Source of the DNA: Agaricus subrufescens
Taxonomy: Eukaryota > Basidiomycota > Agaricomycetes > Agaricales > Agaricaceae
DNA length: 64,000 nucleotides
Assembly (NCBI GenBank): GCA_029945375.1
Contig: CM057064.1
Span: 2,954,531-3,018,530 of the forward strand
Reading direction: 5' to 3'
Each line of letters opens with the position of its first letter. The first letter of the stretch is position 1. Under the pieces are notes generated by a model that searched no databases, was not told where the DNA came from, and saw only the letters and a program-made list of their open reading frames with translations. The position numbers were made by a program, and so were the translations under genes. Below, one piece after another: positions 58,347 through 64,000 of the stretch.

Positions 58347-58427
58347 CAGAGGTTGGCCGACGAGGTGCCGGCGGGCTTTTGGATATGCGGCCACGATCAT
58401 GGCTGTTGCGTTCAGTGCTGTTCCACT
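58347..58427 (-). pseudogene. Relic of the sugar-transporter first exon
   Basis: This segment is highly similar to the first coding exon of the sugar transporter at about 53005-53095 and has the same orientation. On the minus strand it reads TALNATAMIVAAYPKARRHL and VGQPL, versus PLNATAMVAPAYPKARRRL and VGQPLL in the gene. A deletion of about 20 bp relative to the parent removes the GC-rich block just before ALNATAM, and homology stops exactly after VGQPL. No other exon is nearby. It is a small, decayed duplicate about 5.3 kb from the source. Confidence 0.8.
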
Positions 58428-58664
58428 GGAAATGTTGTCGTTTGGTTCGCATGAAAAATGCGATTCCAACGAGCCTAGTCTCGTCTCAAGGGGACAACTC
58501 GTTGATTTTATATTGAATTATCTTTTATTTTATTTCGGGGCAGGCTTCAAAAGGCTTTGATTAAAGCCGCCCGGAAATTGCCGAACGCCTGATCAAAGCC
58601 GCTGAAGCCTTCAAGCGTGGCATACTCTTACCATATGTGGAGAGTTACTAAGCCTTTTACCATC

Positions 58665-58830
58665 AGTGGCTTTGCTCAGCCACTGCAAAGCCGTAGATTA
58701 GTCAGCTTTTTTCTCCCAATCCGTCGACGGCTTTGCACAGCCACAAAAACGGCTTCGCTTAGTCATCACTGTATGAGAACTCGTGAGCAAACGGCTTTGC
58801 ACAGCCACATCGACGGCTTCGCTTAGTCAT
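58665..58830. repeat. Hairpin-forming tandem repeats
   Basis: Two 40-bp copies (58727-58766 and 58791-58830, period 64) begin ACGGCTTTGCACAGCCAC and end CGGCTTCGCTTAGTCAT, differing only in the middle. A diverged third copy precedes them. Its core at 58665-58684 (AGTGGCTTTGCTCAGCCACT) is a perfect hairpin with 7-bp arms. All copies contain GGCTTTGC(A/T)CAGCC stems. The origin is unknown; a non-autonomous transposon end is one possibility. Confidence 0.75.
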
Positions 58831-60476
58831 TTCTGCTTCCCATCCCGGGTGTGAAAATGCATGTCAGCAAATCTTCGCGAAAAAATAATGACAAATAAGA
58901 AAAAAAATAAACGTTCATTTTTTATGTGGGAACCATCTTCGGCCCGTCAGCCGTTGATGAGATATGCGGAAAATGACATATGTACTGATTTCTCCGTTCT
59001 TTGGAAAAAACATACGTGAGAAATTCCTCTAGAATCGTCAGAAAAATATTGACAAATAGAAGAAAAATCGTGCGATCCGGATGATGCTAAAATGACTGTA
59101 TGCAACTGAGTATTAACAGAGATATTTACAATTACTTAGGTGCTGTATCATTGGCCACCGGGCAGATTACGTAAGCAGCAGTGTTTCATAGCTCAAAAAA
59201 TGCGCTCATTTCTTTCCTTTCTTTTGGTGGTAGTTTCGTGGGTCAATATTTTATTTTGGGCGAGTTATTTGCAAAAAACTCTCCCAGAGTCGACTCTTTT
59301 TAGAAATTTGCCACTAAAATAGTCACCCATCATTGCCACCAGATTAGATAATCAATGGTATCCTTCGTGGTTCAAGGATGGCCAGCCCCGGGAATTGCCG
59401 GTGTAACCCCTCATGGCCTCATGGTGGCTGTGCTACCACCACTCCACTCTCCTACCTCTATGTTCGTCTTGCCACAGCGGGACGCCACGCCCACCAATCG
59501 ACCTCAAACTTTTTTTGGGAGTAGCCTTAGTTTGAAATGGGAGGATTGTTGAACGAGAAGGGGACGGGCCCAAAACTGAACCGAGCAGAAATAGTTCAGT
59601 CTGGTATATAGGTGAGTCATAAACAACTCAACGTCGCAGCTGCTATGCTAACTCTGTACTCACCAGATTTTGGTTGCGTACTGCGATTACTATACGTTTC
59701 TTGTGTACGAAGTTTCAAATCAATCGAACGTCATTTGCCATCGCTATTCACCATCGAAGTCAAGGCTGTCTACTGCCTCTCATAAAGAATATTCCACAGG
59801 TAATTCTATTTTGTATTGATGACTTCGCAACGTTAGCCACAGGTTAACTATGTGTATCGCTATCAACACCCGTAATTTCAAGCAAAACAAGCGAGGCATT
59901 ACGCTACGACAGGCCAATCTACGGATGAACTTTAAGACTACTACTCGATAGGTTTCTCTTTTTGAATGCCGTCCTTTCAATATTGATATGCTTGTCTCTC
60001 TGCAATACGAGGTACATCTAAGAGCTCCCAGGTTACTGTCATGACCACGAGAAGTCGGGTGCATGCTATGTGTTCCGGTGTTGGGCCTCCATCCAGTCTT
60101 TTGCAGCCACCCTATGTATGCATGCCCCGCTGCTTTCAGGAAGAGCGGATTTCGACTGGCTCATGCTACATCCCCCCGCTGCCCTCCCTAGTCGATGGCT
60201 ATCCCTCCTTCTGGGTCGTAAGGCGGGAGGCCGAGGAATTCCTGTACCGCCTCTATTCCCGCAGATGGGGTGTCGGCTTCTATGCCCGCAGACACTACAC
60301 TGCCCGTAATGTTCGTCCCGCCAAATCTCACCATCTCTCGTCCTCAAACCTTCCTAAGATCGCTATATAGCGCACCTGAATACTGAGTACTCCTTTGCAA
60401 ACCACTCTTGTGCTTCCCAGTTTCTTGCCAACCTCGCCGTGACAGCTGAGGAAGAAAAGGTATCCCATCAGTGTCT
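58831..60476. other. AT-rich spacer with a diverged ~35-bp repeat
   Basis: A/T-rich words recur: AATCTTCGCGAAAAAATAAT with TGACAAATAAGAAAAAAA near 58868-58908, and AATCGTCAGAAAAATATTG with ACAAATAGAAGAAAAAT near 59033-59072. The stretch at 60040-60370 is GC-richer and open in several frames on both strands but has no motif I can name. It may belong to the zinc-knuckle element that follows. Confidence 0.45.
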
Positions 60477-61094
60477 ATGACATCACTGCACCTCGCTCAT
60501 CACCCCCCTCAGCATCACCCTGCCCTCCATTCTCTCCAACACGGCAGACGCCCCACTCTAAAGCTCTTCCTGCACACCAATACCGCTCTACGTCCCCGAT
60601 GGAACGAAGAAGATCCCGACGCCAACCCGCCGCTGTCCCGCCGTGTTCCCGGAATAACGCATCGCGATCTCAGACTTGCCATCCTCCTTGAACAATTATA
60701 CGATCAGTATTATCGCGACGGACGTGCCCTTGAGCCTAGAGGCCAAAAACTCAAGCGTTACTTTGCTAGACCCACTTGGGAGTCTCTCGTCGCCCGCTTC
60801 ATACGCTCCTCCCTCTCAATCTTGCCCGCCACCAGACGAGAAGATCACGGAGAACATCTGCTCTAGGTCTTGGCTCATACAGGCAAAGAAGCCCAAGAAC
60901 AACTCGCCACTGCTCCCTCCCTTCCAGACGAAACAGAGTCCACCGATTGTCCTGCCTGTGGAGGAGAACACCGAATTCATGAATGCCTTGTCCGATCCCA
61001 GTATCCCCCCTCGACCCTCTGTTATATATGCCTCGAGCCGCATTGGTGGTTAGACTGCCCTGAACGTCATCGCCAAGATAGTCCCCTGCGTTAG
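60477..61094 (+). pseudogene. Gag-like ORF with tandem CX2CX3HX4C zinc knuckles, interrupted by one stop
   Basis: A single reading frame runs from 60477 to 61094 broken only by TAG at 60864-60866. The first part includes RWNEEDPDANPPLSRRVPGI, THRDLRLAILLEQLYDQYY and RDGRALEPRGQKLKRYFARP. The second part ends in two knuckles of identical spacing, CPACGGEHRIHEC and CYICLEPHWWLDC, about 23 codons apart. Both are CX2CX3HX4C, one residue shorter than the usual retroviral CX2CX4HX4C. Such zinc knuckles typically sit at the end of retrotransposon Gag proteins and bind nucleic acid, so a transposon origin is likely. Its orientation is opposite to the adjacent chromovirus, and no reverse transcriptase follows on this strand. 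It is not the Gag of that chromovirus copy, which would lie beyond the right edge. The upstream extent is unclear. Confidence 0.55.
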
Positions 61095-61205
61095 CAAACA
61101 TGTAGTACATCGTAATGGAGTGCATTCTACATTGGTGCTGTCGAAAACGTTATCATCTACAAACTATTAACAAGGAATTTCATTCTTCTTGTTTCCCGGT
61201 ATCTC

Positions 61206-61871
61206 TCAATCACTTCTTTCAATTTCTGAATTCTCGAAAAGGTGCCTACAGACGAAAATGCGTGTCGGGTTTTTTGCGGAATAAATTCTAAATGTTCCAG
61301 CTGGGCAAGTTCTAAACCAACGTCGAGCCACAATTCCTAACAAACTCAATAAAAAGGTGCACACAGGGTAACCAAAGGCACGCACAAGCGTTGTTATATC
61401 ATGAGTACTGAATAAATCTCTCTCGATCTTTTTGTTTAACAGCTCTTCCCAGGTCAAGCCAGTACTGACTCGCAGTGTTCGTAGTCGCTGACAACTCAAC
61501 AACCCTGTTCGTTGAACCTCAGATATGAACCCAGGTGCTCCCGCATGTAGCTGGTATTCGACCAAAGTCCCCGCATGCCGGGGAAGAATTTTCATATAGA
61601 TATCATCCCCAACTGCTTGCTTTTGACCGAAACAAAGTTTCGTTAATCCGGAGTACGAGTGGAGGTATGAAAGAAGTAACGGATCCTCCGAATAGTCCGT
61701 CGAAATACGTTTCAGCAAGACGTCTTGCCAGAGACGACCGCAAATAGTGCCGAAATCCTCAGCGGCAGTAGGGCTAGGATTATTTCGGATCTCGAGACAA
61801 GCAAGGTACTTGAAACGTCGCGCCAGGGCTGTTATATCATCAGGATGGACGTCTATCCCATTCAATTGAAG
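61206..61871 (-). pseudogene. F-box/LRR-family protein, C-terminal part, cut by an LTR
   Basis: The frame from the LTR junction to the stop at 61206 encodes about 220 residues. It begins LQLNGIDVHPDDITALARRF, then KYLACLEI, LLSYLHSYSGLTKLCFG, KILPRHAGTLVEYQLHAGAP and ending LFENSEIERSD. Leu-rich strand-like units and the phrase ILPRHAGTLVEY are typical of the C-terminal repeats of mushroom F-box proteins, which recruit substrates to SCF ubiquitin ligases. There is no ATG: the open frame begins exactly at the retrotransposon end and an LTR-derived stop lies just upstream. The 5' part of the gene should lie beyond the element, outside the window. Family assignment rests on style of repeats, not a catalytic motif. 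Confidence 0.55.
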
Positions 61872-62121
61872 TGTAAGTCACCAACGATGAGTGACTTCAC
61901 TAAAGGCGAGCACGCGCACTAAACAGGTACGGGGTGTATTTTGAAGGAAAAGAAAGATCTACTAATTTACATTTCGCCCTCTGCTTTTATGACTACTAGG
62001 TATCTACTTCTTGAATTGAGCCACTATCTGGGACCTCATACTTGTTATCTTCATTGCCAAAAGTGTTTCCTACGTTTCTCCATTCTCCATGTCTGGTTAA
62101 GGGGACAGTCGTCTCCTTACA
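61872..62121 (-). mobile_element. 3' LTR of the Ty3/gypsy chromovirus
   Basis: A 250-bp segment bounded by TGTAAG on the left and CTTACA on the right, the short inverted termini expected of an LTR. The right end abuts a purine tract (minus strand) next to the pol stop codon; the left end abuts the broken F-box frame. The five bases before it, TGAAG (61867-61871), should be one copy of the target-site duplication. The 5' LTR is beyond the right edge, so identity of the pair cannot be checked here. Confidence 0.75.
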
Positions 62122-62135
62122 ACCCACCCCCCATT
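62122..62135 (-). other. Polypurine tract (plus-strand DNA primer)
   Basis: On the minus strand ATGGGGGGTGGGTT sits between the pol stop (62136-62138) and the LTR start. This is the expected place and composition for the primer of second-strand synthesis in LTR retrotransposons. Confidence 0.65.
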
Positions 62136-64000
62136 TTAAAACAAAGCCTTGTCCTTCTCCCATACATCTAATGCTTCATTGTCCACTAGACGGCTCCCCG
62201 GGATCCACTCATCATGTTCAGGCCCAAAACCGACCCAACGAACAAGATACTGTCGCCCTCTTCCCCGAGTACGTTCATCAATAATCTTTTCAATCACGTG
62301 TTCCCATGTTCCTTCATCCGTACATATAGGTCCTGGTTCCTCAAATTTACGGCTGGGATAAGCTAGGGCATCGTTCTCACGAAAAGGTTTGAGGCGAGAG
62401 GCATGAAACGTGGGGTGAATATTGCTGATACCCGTTAAGTCAAGAGTATATGAAGATGATTCCGGGTGTACCTGAAGAACCCGATAAGGTCCGTCCCATC
62501 TTGGCATTAACTTCGCAACACGTCCTTGTCCTTTTCCTAGGTGTTCCCTTCGCAGATTCGCTGTGTCCAACATCACACGATCACCCATTTTCACATTAAG
62601 TTCAAGCCCTCTGGAGGGATTAGCGTAATGTGCTTGGTAGATCTTGGCCGCCAATAAATTGTCTTTTGCTTCTTCCTCATCTCGCAGAATGTCCCGTATT
62701 ATGCTGTGCGCATCGCGTTCTTCTGATGAGGCATTTCGAGGAGGCTGCACCAGAGGTGGTAGTAGACGTGGTGAGTGACCTGATTTAAGCTGAAAACCGG
62801 ATAAACCTGTTGACGCATTGACTGAATTCATAATGTAGAACCGAACACGGGGTAGAGCCTTCACCCATCCCTTTTGATTTCGATCAACTAGGAATCGTAA
62901 GGCCTGGATGACAGTTTTATTGGTGCGTTCCGAAGCTCCATCAGTCTGAGGGTGGTATGCTGTTGACAATTTGTGCTTGACCCCCACTAACTTCATCAAT
63001 TCCTTCCAGAACGAGGAGACAAATAGTTTATCGCGGTCTGTCACAATTTCGAGAGGGGCACTGTTATCGCAAAACCAATGGTCAAAGAACAGTTGGGCAA
63101 ATTGCACTGCAGTAATGTCTGTTCGACATGGTATCAATTTAACGTCTGCACCGAGGCGGTCGGTAATGGTTGCTAGGTAGTTGTACCCTTCCTCCTCTGG
63201 CAACGGTCCTATGAAGTCTATTGCGATTGATGAAAAACGCGAGTCTGGAATAGCAAGGGGGTGTAGGGGACCTGCAGGCTTAGTGGTTCGAGATTTGTTA
63301 CGTTGGCATTCCGCACAGGAAGGTACGTAGCCAGTTTCAATCTCTTTGCACATCCGTGGCCAAAAGAATGACGATTGTAGAGCTGCATATGATTTCTCCC
63401 CTCCGAAGTGGCCCAACAAATCATGAGCCAGTTGGAACAGGCGTTCACGGACTGCTGGCACTCTTGGTATTACCATTCTTCCCTGTACAAAATATAACCC
63501 TCCTCGTTCTTCAACCCCAAATTTATCCGCCTCTCCCTCTGTAGCCAAATGACGTCGCAACTTGTTTATAAACTCATCAGTCTCGTATCCCGCACGTATC
63601 TGTTGTATAAATTCTTCATCTGATTCCACATTAAAAGTCGCCGCACATAGCTGGGATACCACACTCTTCTTATACTCTGGCATCGAGAACGCAAGAACTG
63701 TGGCTGCCACAATAGCAGGAGGTAAAGACCTATCAAACTTCTCCTCTTCCGCAACCAATGTTCGTGAGAGGGCATCCGCAGCAGTATTGATTGGGCCCGG
63801 CAAGTAGCGCATCTCGAAATCATATTGGGAGAGGTATTCCATCCACCGCGCTTGTCGACGTGAAAGATCTTTTTGCTGATTAAAGTTCAACAGAGTTTTA
63901 TGATCCGTCAAAACAATGAAACGATTTCCCAGTAAGTCAGTCCTCCATTTCTTCAGCGCTCGTACCACCGCCAATAGCTCCTGCTCATGCATCGGGTAGC
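62136..64000 (-). CDS. Ty3/gypsy chromovirus Pol: RNase H, integrase, chromodomain (5' part beyond right edge)
   Basis: Continuous minus-strand frame open to the right edge, with about 620 residues visible. RNase H: YPMHEQELLAVVRALKKWR, VLTDHKTLLNF, ARWMEYLSQYDFEMRYLPG and ADALSR. The integrase zinc-binding region has the HDLLGHFGGEKSYAAL and CAECQRNK elements. The catalytic core shows FSSIAIDFIGPLP (first Asp), EIVTDRDKLFVSSFW (second Asp) and STAYHPQTDGASERTNKT (Glu). The tail region contains KMGDRVMLDTANLR and WDGPYRVLQVHP. A C-terminal chromodomain at about residues 560-610 includes VIEKIIDERTRGRGRQYLVR, WVGFGPEHDEWIP and ends EKDKALF. The RNase H-before-integrase order and chromodomain place it in the Ty3/gypsy chromoviruses, which target heterochromatin. 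No stop or frameshift is visible, suggesting a young copy. Reverse transcriptase, protease and Gag lie outside the window. Confidence 0.93.
   Translation of the reverse strand, partial: YPMHEQELLAVVRALKKWRTDLLGNRFIVLTDHKTLLNFNQQKDLSRRQARWMEYLSQYDFEMRYLPGPINTAADALSRTLVAEEEKFDRSLPPAIVAATVLAFSMPEYKKSVVSQLCAATFNVESDEEFIQQIRAGYETDEFINKLRRHLATEGEADKFGVEERGGLYFVQGRMVIPRVPAVRERLFQLAHDLLGHFGGEKSYAALQSSFFWPRMCKEIETGYVPSCAECQRNKSRTTKPAGPLHPLAIPDSRFSSIAIDFIGPLPEEEGYNYLATITDRLGADVKLIPCRTDITAVQFAQLFFDHWFCDNSAPLEIVTDRDKLFVSSFWKELMKLVGVKHKLSTAYHPQTDGASERTNKTVIQALRFLVDRNQKGWVKALPRVRFYIMNSVNASTGLSGFQLKSGHSPRLLPPLVQPPRNASSEERDAHSIIRDILRDEEEAKDNLLAAKIYQAHYANPSRGLELNVKMGDRVMLDTANLRREHLGKGQGRVAKLMPRWDGPYRVLQVHPESSSYTLDLTGISNIHPTFHASRLKPFRENDALAYPSRKFEEPGPICTDEGTWEHVIEKIIDERTRGRGRQYLVRWVGFGPEHDEWIPGSRLVDNEALDVWEKDKALF

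Overview
The window reads as nuclear DNA of a mushroom-forming basidiomycete (Agaricomycetes). Almost every gene is interrupted by introns of about 45-75 bp with GT..AG ends. Gene content fits that group: fruit-body-type small secreted proteins, BTB-domain expansions, an F-box/LRR family fragment, fungal 7-TM membrane proteins and a chromodomain-bearing Ty3/gypsy retrotransposon. There is no sign of bacterial operon structure, CRISPR or tRNA genes. All exon joins were made by eye from splice signals, reading-frame continuity and family resemblance.

Layout, left to right. (1) 1-3651: a monocarboxylate-transporter-like MFS gene running off the left edge, then a decayed dienelactone hydrolase. 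(2) 3652-11901: mostly featureless DNA with one small secreted-protein gene at 8853-9405. (3) 11902-14606: two tandem fruit-body-specific-protein-type genes; a third copy lies at 38900-39714. (4) 16130-18869: two tandem BTB-domain genes. (5) 20007-22030: a flavin-binding split barrel/ferredoxin-reductase fusion carrying a nonsense codon and a frameshift. (6) 24130-25689: a GCN4/cpc-1-type bZIP regulator behind a GC-rich promoter with GCN4-type sites. (7) 26346-32860: two tandem paralogous ABC transporters. (8) 34022-36223: a complete paralogue of the first MFS gene. (9) 40350-48403: a housekeeping block on the minus strand: KHA1-type K+/H+ antiporter, translation factor eIF3e and a single-pass membrane protein with a C-terminal SH3 domain. 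(10) 50375-54680: a hexose-type sugar transporter followed by a broken ISWI chromatin-remodeller fragment. (11) 57015-58229: a seven-helix membrane protein, then a relic of the sugar-transporter first exon and hairpin-rich repeats. (12) 60477-64000: a zinc-knuckle ORF with an internal stop, an F-box/LRR fragment cut by a retrotransposon LTR, and the 3' half of a chromovirus.

The strongest overall theme is local duplication followed by decay: tandem pairs (BTB, ABC, fruit-body protein), dispersed copies (MFS, fruit-body protein, sugar-transporter exon) and broken copies (dienelactone hydrolase, FMN/FAD reductase, ISWI). I found no convincing undescribed multi-gene system. The most interesting objects are the retrotransposon-interrupted F-box gene, the tandem CX2CX3HX4C zinc-knuckle ORF, the ISWI C-terminal relic and the three-member secreted family with variable linkers.
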